From Tepidiphilus sp. J10 (GTDB lineage: Bacteria > Pseudomonadota > Gammaproteobacteria > Burkholderiales > Thiobacillaceae), in assembly GCA_945897955.1 (NCBI GenBank), contig CAMDGQ010000005.1, forward strand, positions 1-64,000: a DNA stretch of 64,000 nucleotides. Direction: 5' to 3'. Numbering within the stretch: position 1 is the first letter of the stretch; each line of letters opens with the position of its first letter. Positions 8,950 to 17,489 of this stretch are shown in pieces. A program made the position numbers and the translations under genes. Under the pieces are notes generated by a model that did no database searches, had not been told where the DNA came from, and saw only the letters and a list, made by a program, of their open reading frames with translations.

Positions 8950-9792
8950 ATGAAAAGCATGCAAACCATTTCTCTCGACAGCCTGCCAGGCCGACTGCCG
9001 CCGCGAACAGCCGTCAGCCACAAGGGCGATTTCGGTTCCGTCGGAATACTCGGCGGTGCACCGGGCATGGCTGGCGCGGTGTTGCTGACCGGACGCGCGG
9101 CGCTGCATTGCGGCGCCGGACGCGTCTATGTCGGCGCGCTCGATGAGCGGCTGGCGGTCGATCCCGTGTGTCCTGAACTGATGATCGTTGCGGCCGAGGC
9201 GCTGTCCGCCCTGCCCCGCCCGGCCTGCCTGGTCGTCGGCCCCGGCCTCGGCGTGTCGAATTCCGCCCGGCGCGCGCTCGCATCCGCACTGGACGTCGAT
9301 CACACCTTGCTGCTGGATGCCGATGCGCTGAATCTGATCGCAGCCGATGCCGCGCTGCTGACGCAACTGCGCGCGCGCGCCGCCGCCACGATCCTGACGC
9401 CGCATCCGGGCGAGGCCGCCCGCCTGCTCGGACAGGAAACAGGCGCCATCCAGGCCGATCGGGAAACCGCCGTGCAGCGTCTGGTCGAGCAGACCGGCGC
9501 CTGCGTGGTTCTCAAAGGACATGCGACGCTTGTCCTGCAACCCGGCCGCGAAATCTGGTGCAACAGCAGCGGCAATCCGGCCATGGCTGCACCCGGCATG
9601 GGCGATGTACTGGCCGGCATGACCGCTGCGCTGATTGCTCAGGGCATGTCGGTCGAACATGCCGCCGTGCTCGGCGTCTGGCTGCATGGCCAGGCCGGCG
9701 ATGAAGCCGTGGCCGCCGGCCTGGGCCGAGTCGGGCTTGCCGCCTCCGAAGTCAGCCTGTTCGCCCGCCGGATTCTGTCGCGCATCATCTGA
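8950..9792 (+). CDS. nnrD: ADP/ATP-dependent NAD(P)H-hydrate dehydratase, stand-alone
   Basis: This 280-residue protein is the YjeF C-terminal (CARKD) kinase-like domain, which repairs hydrated NAD(P)H by dehydration. Visible are GILGGAPGMAGA near the N-terminus, VVGPGLG, LLDADALN, LTPHPGEAARLL, VLKGH and the catalytic NPAMAAPGMGDVLAGM loop with its GxGD. In E. coli this domain is fused to the NAD(P)HX epimerase; here no epimerase domain precedes it, and none is in the window. An alternative ATG three codons in (8959) is possible. It is convergent with an exported protein gene, 2 bases apart. Confidence 0.93.
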   Translation: MKSMQTISLDSLPGRLPPRTAVSHKGDFGSVGILGGAPGMAGAVLLTGRAALHCGAGRVYVGALDERLAVDPVCPELMIVAAEALSALPRPACLVVGPGLGVSNSARRALASALDVDHTLLLDADALNLIAADAALLTQLRARAAATILTPHPGEAARLLGQETGAIQADRETAVQRLVEQTGACVVLKGHATLVLQPGREIWCNSSGNPAMAAPGMGDVLAGMTAALIAQGMSVEHAAVLGVWLHGQAGDEAVAAGLGRVGLAASEVSLFARRILSRII

Positions 9793-9794
9793 TT

Positions 9795-11033
9795 TCAGCG
9801 CGCTTTCTGTTCGTACACGACATAGGCGCGCGCATGTTCGACCAGTCGATCGCCAAAGCCGGCATGGCGAGCGTCGTCGGCATGCAAGGCAATCTCGACC
9901 AGTCCGATCCGGCTCATTCCGGCCTGCCGCAGACTTTCGAGCTGCCGCGCATCAAGCAGCGGCGGCATGGATGCGGTAAACCCGATCTGCACCGTGTTCC
10001 CGCTTTCACCACGCAGAACCGGCAACGCCCCCGACGCGTCTGCCACCTCGGCTTCAGGACAGCCCGCGAAGTGTGCAAGATTCAGCTTCGACAAGGACAT
10101 GCGCTCGCCGCTTTGCAGTTGTTCCAGCACATCCGCGATATGCGCTGCCGGACCGCACAGTTGCCAGACCGACAGCCCGGCGCTGACCCTGGCCGCGTCC
10201 TCGGCCAGGGTTAACCGCAGTTGTCCATTCACGGTCGCGTCCAATGCGCTGGCCAGGTCGAATTCGAGTCTGCCGTCCTGCTTCCATGCGACCTTGCGGA
10301 CCTGGCTGGCATCGGCTTTCCATTGATAGCCCTCGATGAACCAGGTCATGCCGGCTATATCGAACGCCAGCCCGTACCCGGTCAACATGCCATCGTCACC
10401 CAGCCGTGAAAGGTCGCTCCGAACCAGTTCGGCCAGTACATCCGCGCCAGCCTGCGGGAAAAGTGTGCGCGTATGCATCCAGACGGGCGCGTCAGGCTTC
10501 GTATCCGGCCGTTGCAGCGCCGGGGACGATTCAAAACGCACGTTCGCCAGCAGATCAAGCACCAGGCCAGGCAGTTGTTCCGCTTTGGCGGGTGCAAACA
10601 GCACAAGACTGTAGGCGCGCTCCGCGAACACCGTCGAAAGATGAAAGACGCTGCCTTCCCGCAATTGTCCACGGCAGACCAGCCAGTTCCGCGTCCCGGC
10701 TTCGTGCCAGAAGGTTTGTGCATTGTCGCCATGCCTGGCCTGACAGCTTTTGGTCAACCTAGCGAAATAGGTTTCCGTCTGCGTTTGCAAGTTGCGGACC
10801 TGCCGCATCAAGGCAAGCTGCAAGCCGGCTTCGGCGGCATCCAGCAGCAGAGCATCGTCTTCAACTTCCTGCTCGGGAGCGGCGCGTTGCCAGGGGCTGG
10901 CATAGGGCAGGCTCAAAGCCTGCACGTGCAATTCGGCCGCATCGGCCTGTACAGCGATAATCAGAGTGACCATCCAGAGCCGGCGCGACACTGCCAGACA
11001 CCGCAGCCAACCAGTCAATTCGTCGGATTTCAT
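9795..11033 (-). CDS. Exported protein of unknown function
   Basis: From MKSDELTGWL the product is 412 residues. Its N-terminus has basic residues, a hydrophobic stretch MVTLIIAVQADA and a likely signal-peptidase site near VQADAAE, so export to the periplasm is expected. The body has several aromatic beta-rich segments and two or more Cys pairs (KSCQARHG, WLVCRGQ; WQLCGPA, FAGCPEA), which may form disulfides. No named domain recognised. The start at 11033 was chosen over 11111 because the longer form would bury the signal peptide; its ATG overlaps the hrpA leader head-to-head. Confidence 0.7.
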   Translation of the reverse strand: MKSDELTGWLRCLAVSRRLWMVTLIIAVQADAAELHVQALSLPYASPWQRAAPEQEVEDDALLLDAAEAGLQLALMRQVRNLQTQTETYFARLTKSCQARHGDNAQTFWHEAGTRNWLVCRGQLREGSVFHLSTVFAERAYSLVLFAPAKAEQLPGLVLDLLANVRFESSPALQRPDTKPDAPVWMHTRTLFPQAGADVLAELVRSDLSRLGDDGMLTGYGLAFDIAGMTWFIEGYQWKADASQVRKVAWKQDGRLEFDLASALDATVNGQLRLTLAEDAARVSAGLSVWQLCGPAAHIADVLEQLQSGERMSLSKLNLAHFAGCPEAEVADASGALPVLRGESGNTVQIGFTASMPPLLDARQLESLRQAGMSRIGLVEIALHADDARHAGFGDRLVEHARAYVVYEQKAR

Positions 11034-11049
11034 GCTAAAACGCCGCCCC

Positions 11050-14000
11050 ATGTCCGCTCCCGCATCACAGTCCGCCACACCAGTCCCTGTCGAGTCGGCG
11101 CCTGTCTTCACGCCTGATCTGACCTTCCCCGAAAACCTGCCGGTTTCGGCGCGCCGTGACGATATCGCGGCGGCGTTGATTGCGCATCAGGTCATCATCG
11201 TCTGCGGCGAAACCGGTTCCGGCAAAACCACCCAGTTGCCCAAGATTGTGTTGCTGGCCGGGCGCGGGCTGGGCGGCAGGAAGGGCGGCAAAGTCGGCAT
11301 GACGCAGCCGCGCCGCATTGCCGCCAAGAGCGTGGCCAATCGTCTGGCGGAAGAGACCAAAACTCGCCTCGGCGGCTTCATCGGCTGGCAGGTACGCTTT
11401 ACCGACCAGGTGGGCCCCGACACCCGCATCAAGGTGATGACCGACGGCATTCTGCTGGCGGAGACGCAATCCGACCCTGAATTCCGCGCCTACGACACGC
11501 TGATCCTGGATGAGGCGCACGAACGCAGTCTGAACATCGACTTCCTGCTCGGTTACCTGAAAACGCTGCTGCCGCGCCGGCCCGAATTGAAGGTGATCAT
11601 TTCGTCGGCGACGCTGGAGGCGGACCGGTTTTCCGAATATTTCAACGGTGCGCCGGTGATCGAAGTGTCGGGCCGCACCTATCCGGTGGAGATGCGCTAC
11701 CGGCCGCCGGCGGAGGTCGATAACGCGAAAAAGGACGGCGCCCCCAACAAGCCCGCCGCCAACGAGGAAGAGCCGGACTTCGATCTAGCCCTGCTGCATG
11801 CCGTCGATGAACTCGCGGCCGATGGCCCCGGCGACATCCTGGTGTTCCTGCCCGGCGAGCGCGAGATTCGCGACGCGCAGGAGTCACTCAGAAAGCATCA
11901 CCCGCCGCACACGGAAATATTGCCGCTGTTCGCCCGGCTTTCGGTGACCGAGCAGGAACAGATTTTCAAATCGCACAGCGGCCGCCGCATCGTGCTGGCC
12001 ACCAATGTGGCGGAAACCTCGCTCACCGTGCCGGGCATCCGCTACGTTGTCGATGCCGGCCTGGCGCGGGTGAAGCGTTATTCCATCCGCAACAAGATCG
12101 AGCAACTGAAGATCGAAAAGGTGTCGCAGGCGTCCGCCAACCAGCGCGCCGGCCGTTGCGGTCGCGTGGCGGAAGGCATCTGCATCCGTCTGTATGACGA
12201 ACAGGATTTCCAGGCGCGGCCCAAATACACGACCCCGGAACTGCTGCGTTCATCGCTTGCCGGCGTGATCCTGCGCATGAAATCGTTGCGTCTGCCGGAG
12301 ATCGACAACTTCCCGTTCCTCGACGCGCCGGAACCCAAGCGCATCCGCGACGGCCAGCAACTGCTGACCGAACTCGGCGCACTGGATGAACAGGGACGAC
12401 TGACCGGCATCGGCAAGCAACTCGCGCATCTGCCGGTCGATCCGCGCATCGGCCGCATGCTGATCGCCGCGCGCGACAAGGCCTGCCTGCATGAAGTGCT
12501 GGTAATCGCCGCCGCGCTGACCAGCCAGGACCCGCGCGAACGCCCGCTGGAACATCAGGCCGCAGCCGACCAGAAACATGCGCGTTTCGCCGATCCCAAT
12601 TCGGATTTCATCGCGCTGCTCAAGCTCTGGCACTACCTCGACGAACAAAACGCGCATCGCAAGTCGCAACGCAAGCTGCGCGAAGGTCTTAAAGCCGAGT
12701 ACCTGTCGCCGCTGCGCGTGCGCGAATGGCGCGATGTCTATGGCCAGTTGACGACGCAGGTGAAGGAACTGGGCTGGAAGGTGGAGGACGAGTGGCATGC
12801 GCCCAGTCCTGCCGCAGGGACCGCCGTGCGCACCAAAGACGGTGAATCGGTGCGTACGGCACACCCTGCGGAAGTGCAAGACGAATTCGATACCCTGCTT
12901 GCCTCCCGCTTCGCAAATATCCACCAGGCCCTGCTGCCCGGTCTGCTCGGCAATCTGGGTTTCCTCACCGAGGACGGCGTCTATCTCGGCGCGCGCGAGG
13001 TGAAGTTCCTGATCTTCCCCGGCTCCGGCGTCAAGAAGAAGCCGAAGTGGGTGATGGGCGCGGAGATCGTCGAGACCAAGCGGGTCTATGCCCGCACGGT
13101 GGCGAAGATCGAGCCGGAGTGGGTGGAACATGCGGCCCGGCATTTGCTCAAGCTGTCCTACACCGACCCGCACTGGGCAAAGAAACCGGCGCATGTCGCC
13201 GCCAGCCTGCGCGCCACGTTGTATGGCCTGCCCATCGTCAACGGCCGCAAGGTGCATTACGGCCCGATCGACCCGGTGCTGAGCCGCAAACTGTTCATGC
13301 GCGGCGCGCTGGTCAACGGCGATTTCGAGACGCGTGCGCCGTGGTTCGTCCACAACCAGCGCCTGCTGGAAGAAATCGACGACCTGTCGCACCGCTCGCG
13401 CAACGCCCGCATCGCGGTGGATGAGGAAGCGATTTTCCAGTTCTTCGACCAGCGCATTCCGGCCGGCATACACAACGGCGCGGCGTTCGAGAAATGGCGG
13501 CGCGAGGCCGAACGCAACAACCCGAAGCTGCTGTTTCTGGAGCGCGAAAATCTGCTTTCCGGCGACAGGCAAGCCAGCGCGCGCGACTTTCCACCCGGCA
13601 TCGAATTCAACGGCGTGCGGTTCGCGCTGACCTACCGCTTCGACCCCGGCTCGCCGGATGACGGCGTCACGCTGGAAGCGCCACTGGCCGCGCTGAACCA
13701 GATTCCGTCGCTGGCCTGCGAGTGGCTGGTGCCCGGGCTGCTGGAAGAAAAGATCACCGCGCTGATCAAGAGCCTGCCGCAATCCATTCGTCGCGCCTTT
13801 GTGCCGGTGCCGGAATATGCCCGCGCCGCAACGCAGGCCTTGCTTGAAGGCAAGCGAACGGGGTCTTTGACCGACACCCTCGCCGCATTCCTGAGCAAAA
13901 CCACCGGCACGCTGATTCCGCGCGACGCCTGGCGGCCGGAAGCGCTGCCGGCGCACCTGAACATGCATTTCCGCGTCCAGGACGAGCGCGGAAAGACGCT

Positions 14001-15036
14001 GGCCGAAGGGCGCGACCTGGGCACGCTGCGCCAGCAGCTTGGCGCCGAGGCGCGGCAGGAACTCGCCCGCTCGGCGGAACAGTTCGAGCGCGACAACGTG
14101 ACCAAGTGGGATTTTGGCGATCTGCCCGAGAGCATGCAGGTCGGTTCACCAGGCAAGTCCAAAGTCGCGGCCGGGTTTGCCGCCGGTTTTGCGGCATTTC
14201 CAGCGTTGGAACATGTCACCGGAAGAGTCCGCCTGGCATTGTTCGACAGTGCCGAAACCGCCGAAGCCGCCCACCGCGAGGGAGTCGCTCGCCTGCTCTG
14301 GCTGTCATTCCCGGATTTTCTGAGACAAAACGAACGCGATCTGGCCGCGAAACTGAAAGCGGCCTGCCTGCAATATGGCCTGCTGTTCAAGGGGACGCCC
14401 GGCGACGCCCTGATTCGCGACATCCTCAATGCCGCCGCGCTGGCGACGCTGGCTGCAAGTGACACACCCGGCAGCCCGCTGCCCCGCGAACAGAAGACCT
14501 TCGAAGCGGCCGCCACTGCCGCCCGCCCGCGCCTGCCGGATGCGGTAGCGCGTATGGCTGCTATCACCCAGGAGATTCTGGCCAGCACTTTGAAGGTCGA
14601 GCAGAGTCTGGCCAAGGCGCCGCCGGCCTGGAAAGCCGCCGTCACCGATCTGCGCGACCAACTGGCCGAACTGGTGTTTCCCGGTTTCATGGCGCGCCAT
14701 GCCGCCGCCAGACTGGTACATCTGCCGCGCTATCTGAAAGCGATGGAACTGCGCATCAACAAACTCGCCGGCCAGACTGCGCGCGATCTGGGGTCGATGA
14801 ACGAAATGTCGCGTCTGCTCAATGCCTGGCGCCAGCGCCGCGAGCGTTTGCTCGCGCAAGGCCGCATGAGCGCCGAATCCGGCGGCGGAATCGAGGAGGA
14901 AATGGAGGACTTCCGCTGGCGCCTGGAAGAACTGCGCGTCAGCCTGTTCGCTCAGGAGCTGAAGACGCCGGAGCCGGTTTCGGTCAAACGGCTGGAGAAG
15001 CGCTGGGCTGAGATCGCGGGGCAAAATCCGCGCTGA
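11050..15036 (+). CDS. hrpA: ATP-dependent RNA helicase HrpA
   Basis: The 1328-residue product has the full HrpA layout: Walker A GETGSGKT (53-60), MTQPRRIAA, DEAH, SAT, the helicase C motif QRAGRCGR, then HA2/OB-fold domains and the long C-terminal DUF3418 extension typical of bacterial HrpA. HrpA is a DEAH-box 3'-5' RNA helicase that acts on stalled ribosomes. The start MSAPAS at 11050 fits the usual short lead before FPENLPVS; an ATG at 11032 is also in frame. No strong RBS seen. It is divergent from the exported-protein gene, with start regions overlapping. Confidence 0.96.
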   Translation: MSAPASQSATPVPVESAPVFTPDLTFPENLPVSARRDDIAAALIAHQVIIVCGETGSGKTTQLPKIVLLAGRGLGGRKGGKVGMTQPRRIAAKSVANRLAEETKTRLGGFIGWQVRFTDQVGPDTRIKVMTDGILLAETQSDPEFRAYDTLILDEAHERSLNIDFLLGYLKTLLPRRPELKVIISSATLEADRFSEYFNGAPVIEVSGRTYPVEMRYRPPAEVDNAKKDGAPNKPAANEEEPDFDLALLHAVDELAADGPGDILVFLPGEREIRDAQESLRKHHPPHTEILPLFARLSVTEQEQIFKSHSGRRIVLATNVAETSLTVPGIRYVVDAGLARVKRYSIRNKIEQLKIEKVSQASANQRAGRCGRVAEGICIRLYDEQDFQARPKYTTPELLRSSLAGVILRMKSLRLPEIDNFPFLDAPEPKRIRDGQQLLTELGALDEQGRLTGIGKQLAHLPVDPRIGRMLIAARDKACLHEVLVIAAALTSQDPRERPLEHQAAADQKHARFADPNSDFIALLKLWHYLDEQNAHRKSQRKLREGLKAEYLSPLRVREWRDVYGQLTTQVKELGWKVEDEWHAPSPAAGTAVRTKDGESVRTAHPAEVQDEFDTLLASRFANIHQALLPGLLGNLGFLTEDGVYLGAREVKFLIFPGSGVKKKPKWVMGAEIVETKRVYARTVAKIEPEWVEHAARHLLKLSYTDPHWAKKPAHVAASLRATLYGLPIVNGRKVHYGPIDPVLSRKLFMRGALVNGDFETRAPWFVHNQRLLEEIDDLSHRSRNARIAVDEEAIFQFFDQRIPAGIHNGAAFEKWRREAERNNPKLLFLERENLLSGDRQASARDFPPGIEFNGVRFALTYRFDPGSPDDGVTLEAPLAALNQIPSLACEWLVPGLLEEKITALIKSLPQSIRRAFVPVPEYARAATQALLEGKRTGSLTDTLAAFLSKTTGTLIPRDAWRPEALPAHLNMHFRVQDERGKTLAEGRDLGTLRQQLGAEARQELARSAEQFERDNVTKWDFGDLPESMQVGSPGKSKVAAGFAAGFAAFPALEHVTGRVRLALFDSAETAEAAHREGVARLLWLSFPDFLRQNERDLAAKLKAACLQYGLLFKGTPGDALIRDILNAAALATLAASDTPGSPLPREQKTFEAAATAARPRLPDAVARMAAITQEILASTLKVEQSLAKAPPAWKAAVTDLRDQLAELVFPGFMARHAAARLVHLPRYLKAMELRINKLAGQTARDLGSMNEMSRLLNAWRQRRERLLAQGRMSAESGGGIEEEMEDFRWRLEELRVSLFAQELKTPEPVSVKRLEKRWAEIAGQNPR

Positions 15037-15234
15037 GAAATGGCAGGATTACCAATCTGCAGCCGCAGAGAACATTGTTCGCATCCGTGGAAATTACGAA
15101 GGCACACGGCCTTACTTTGTTAAAGCGCACCGGCAATGCTCGCCAGTTCCAGCACTTACCATCAGCCAAGTGGCCCGTTTCGGAAACCGCATCAACCAGT
15201 CCTGGGTCATTTTAATAAAGTACCGGCCTGATAC

Positions 15235-15264
15235 TTGAGCCAGACGAATAAGAACTGTTATCAT
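15235..15264 (+). promoter_or_regulatory. Putative sigma-70 promoter of the hemP-tonB-exbBD operon
   Basis: The -35 element TTGAGC (15235-15240) is separated by 18 bases from TATCAT (15259-15264), a five-of-six match to TATAAT. A start point near 15271 would give a leader of about 100 bases before hemP. The overlap of the -10 with a Fur-box-like sequence supports it. Confidence 0.55.
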
Positions 15265-15265
15265 C
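15247..15265. promoter_or_regulatory. Putative Fur box
   Basis: The 19 bases AATAAGAACTGTTATCATC match the Fur consensus at about 11 of 19 positions and cover the -10 region of the hemP promoter, the expected place for repression by Fe-Fur. The genes downstream are all iron-uptake functions. Confidence 0.5.
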
Positions 15266-15374
15266 TGCGCAAGTTTCGGGCGGGTAAAAACATATTCCCC
15301 TCGACGACATCCCAACGTCAGCCAGCCAGATAGCCAGCCAGCGTGATTTCAATGTTTCATGTTGGAGTGGCAGC

Positions 15375-15548
15375 TTGGATACCCCGAATCGCACCCTGCA
15401 TTCGTTAAGTTTCGCAACACATTCGTCCCCCCATGTGGAGCAATCGAGCAGCCTGTTCAAGGGCCGCCAGGAAATCGTGATTCGCCATGAAGGCCAGGAT
15501 TACCGCCTGCGGATCACCAGCCAAAACAAGTTGATCCTGACCAAATGA
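15375..15548 (+). CDS. hemP: Hemin uptake protein HemP
   Basis: A 57-residue frame with a TTG start; GGAG lies 7 bases before it. The second half, IVIRHEGQDYRLRIT followed by KLILTK at the end, is the HemP family signature, small proteins that activate or accompany haem and iron uptake in Beta- and Gammaproteobacteria. Its TGA overlaps the tonB ATG (ATGA), so the two are translationally coupled. Family members are 50-80 residues, so it looks complete. The non-ATG start and small size make it easy to miss. It leads the iron operon directly after the Fur-box promoter. Confidence 0.85.
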   Translation: MDTPNRTLHSLSFATHSSPHVEQSSSLFKGRQEIVIRHEGQDYRLRITSQNKLILTK

Positions 15549-16219
15549 ACGCGGGTTACGGTCAACGGCGCGACTGGCGCACGCTGGTCGGAGTGGCCGG
15601 GCTGCATGTGCTGGTTGTCTTTGCATTGCTGCATGTGAAACCTGTCGCCGAGGCGGTTGGCTTGCAACAACCTTTGATGGTGAGCCTATTGGCGGCGAGC
15701 GAGCCCGAGCCGCCGCGTGAAGAGCCGAAACCTTTGCCGCCCACGCCACAGACGCAACCCCGGCGGACGCTGCCGCCGCCGGTTTTGGCGGCGCGGACCG
15801 AGGCGCCAACCCCGGCTGCCGTGCCGCTGCCACCAACGGAACCGGTACCGGTTCCGGTGGTGCTGTCGGCTCCCGAACCCGAACCGGTAAAGCCGGTCGC
15901 GGCGGCCATCGCCAGCTATACGCCGCCCGCGCCCATCACCCCACCGCGTTTCGACGCGGATTATCTGGATAACCCGGCGCCCGCCTATCCCGGTCTGTCG
16001 CGCCGCATGGGTGAACACGGTCGCGTGTTGCTGCGTGTGCTGGTCAGCCCGGAAGGGCTGGCGACGCAAGTGGAAGTGCGCGAGTCCAGCGGCTACGAAC
16101 GGCTCGACAAGGCCGCCCGCGACACGGTGCGGAACTGGCGTTTCGTGCCCGCACGGCAAGGAACCCAGGGCATCGCCGCCTGGGTGCAAGTCCCCATTTC
16201 TTTCTTGCTTCGGAGTTGA
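15545..16219 (+). CDS. tonB: Energy transducer TonB
   Basis: The 224-residue protein has an N-terminal membrane anchor (LVGVAGLHVLVVFALLHV), a proline/glutamate-rich periplasmic spacer from about residue 55 to 130, and a C-terminal TonB domain with YPGLSRRMGEHGRVLLRV, SSGYERLDKAA and a terminal NWRFVPAR motif. It carries proton-motive energy from ExbBD to outer-membrane receptors. The gene overlaps hemP by four bases and is followed by exbB after 3 bases. Standard length. Confidence 0.95.
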   Translation: MNAGYGQRRDWRTLVGVAGLHVLVVFALLHVKPVAEAVGLQQPLMVSLLAASEPEPPREEPKPLPPTPQTQPRRTLPPPVLAARTEAPTPAAVPLPPTEPVPVPVVLSAPEPEPVKPVAAAIASYTPPAPITPPRFDADYLDNPAPAYPGLSRRMGEHGRVLLRVLVSPEGLATQVEVRESSGYERLDKAARDTVRNWRFVPARQGTQGIAAWVQVPISFLLRS

Positions 16220-16222
16220 TGC

Positions 16223-16960
16223 ATGCAACCAAATCTCGGCTTCGGCCATTTCCTCACCCAGGCCGACGGCGTCGGCCACTTCCTGCTGATCGCCATGGCC
16301 GTGATGTCGGTCGCCACCTGGTATCTGATCGTCAGCAAATCTTGGTCGAACTGGACCCTGCGCCGCCACGCGCGTGAGTTCCTGCGCCATTTCTGGGAAG
16401 CATCGGACATGCAATCGGTGTCCAATTACCTGAAACAGAACGGCGTTCGCGATCCGTTCTCGCATGTCACCCACCACGGCCTGCGCGCCGCCGAACAGCA
16501 TCGCGACCGACGCGGCGGTCGCATGGTCGAATCGGGCAGCGCCGATGATTTCCTCACCCGCGCGCTGCGCCGCGCCATCGAGCAGGACACCGCGCGGCTG
16601 GAATATGGCCATACCGTGCTCGCCTCTGTGGCTTCCAGCGCGCCCTTTGTCGGACTGTTCGGCACGGTCTGGGGCATTTATCACGCGCTGCTGGCCATCG
16701 GCATGAGCGGCCAGGGAACGCTGGACAAGGTCGCCGGCCCGGTCGGCGAGGCGCTGATCATGACCGCGCTCGGACTGGCCGTGGCGATCCCCGCCGTGCT
16801 CGCCTACAACGCGTTCACCCGCGCCAACCGCATGCTGCTGGCGGAACTGGATGGCTTCGCGCATGACCTGTTCGCCTTCATGTCCACCGGCAACCGCAAC
16901 GAAGCGCCGGCGCGTAAATCCGGGCCCATTGTGCTGCGGCCTGTCGGGGAGGCCGCGTAA
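16223..16960 (+). CDS. exbB: ExbB, TonB-system proton channel subunit
   Basis: The 245-residue protein belongs to the MotA/TolQ/ExbB family: an N-terminal membrane segment (FLLIAMAVMSVATWYLIV), a cytoplasmic loop, then two transmembrane helices including ASVASSAPFVGLFGTVWG and ALIMTALGLAVAIPAVLAYN, the conserved signature of the family. With ExbD it drives TonB. The stop codon overlaps the exbD start (TAATG). Third gene of the iron operon. Confidence 0.96.
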   Translation: MQPNLGFGHFLTQADGVGHFLLIAMAVMSVATWYLIVSKSWSNWTLRRHAREFLRHFWEASDMQSVSNYLKQNGVRDPFSHVTHHGLRAAEQHRDRRGGRMVESGSADDFLTRALRRAIEQDTARLEYGHTVLASVASSAPFVGLFGTVWGIYHALLAIGMSGQGTLDKVAGPVGEALIMTALGLAVAIPAVLAYNAFTRANRMLLAELDGFAHDLFAFMSTGNRNEAPARKSGPIVLRPVGEAA

Positions 16961-17382
16961 TGGCCTTCGGCGGACTTTCCAACCAACGCGGCGCGCAGCC
17001 GGTGGCGGAAATCAACATGATTCCGCTGATCGACGTGATGCTGGTGCTGCTGGTGATCTTCATCGTCACCGCGCCGCTGCTGACGCACGCGGTGAAGATC
17101 GACTTGCCGAAAGCCTCCAGTGCAGTGAACACGCCAAAGCGCGAGAACATCCACCTGTCGATTGATGCCGGCGGCACGGTTTACTGGAACGGCGAGCGGG
17201 TTGAACGCGATGACCTCACCATCCACATGGCCGAATCCTCCCGGCTCGACCCGCAGCCGGAACTACACATCCGCGCCGATGGAGAACTGGCTTACAAACA
17301 GGTCGTCAGCGTGATGTCAGACGCTTCAAAAGCCGGTCTGACCCGCATCGGCTTTGTCACCAATCCGCGCGAAACGCCGTGA
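16960..17382 (+). CDS. exbD: ExbD, TonB-system stator subunit
   Basis: The 140-residue protein has the ExbD/TolR layout: a short cytoplasmic start, one membrane helix with the essential Asp (INMIPLIDVMLVLLVIFIV, Asp in LIDVML) and a periplasmic domain ending with TRIGFVTNP. It shares a base overlap with exbB, showing coupling. The 107-base gap to the receptor gene contains a REP-like palindrome. Confidence 0.96.
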   Translation: MAFGGLSNQRGAQPVAEINMIPLIDVMLVLLVIFIVTAPLLTHAVKIDLPKASSAVNTPKRENIHLSIDAGGTVYWNGERVERDDLTIHMAESSRLDPQPELHIRADGELAYKQVVSVMSDASKAGLTRIGFVTNPRETP

Positions 17383-17401
17383 CCAATTCCTCATAACCAT
17401 C

Positions 17402-17425
17402 AATCCCGCATGCGCGGGAATGACG
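17402..17425. repeat. Short REP-like palindrome
   Basis: CCCGC-ATGC-GCGGG at 17405-17418 sits within AATCCCGCATGCGCGGGAATG, a form of the dispersed palindromic repeats often found between genes in Betaproteobacteria. It lies between exbD and the receptor gene and could stabilise or attenuate the transcript. Confidence 0.5.
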
Positions 17426-17489
17426 TCTGCCTCCGCCAGCCAGCTTACCGCCAGCCAGCCCCAACCCCCCCCGCAACAAGGAGCTACTG

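Larger units (their letters stand above)
15037..15374. other. Intergenic region carrying the iron-operon control region
   Basis: These 338 bases lie between hrpA and hemP. The first 190 show no feature I can name. From 15235 they hold a sigma-70-like promoter overlapped by a Fur-box-like palindrome, followed by a leader of about 100 bases with the repeated word CCAGCCAG near 15320-15340. No terminator for hrpA is evident. Confidence 0.6.

Noticed and set aside
12250-13968. Long open frame antisense to hrpA (572 codons)
   Set aside because: It lies fully inside a clear helicase gene on the other strand; high GC makes antisense frames long. The translated sequence is rich in R, Q, H and G and matches no family.
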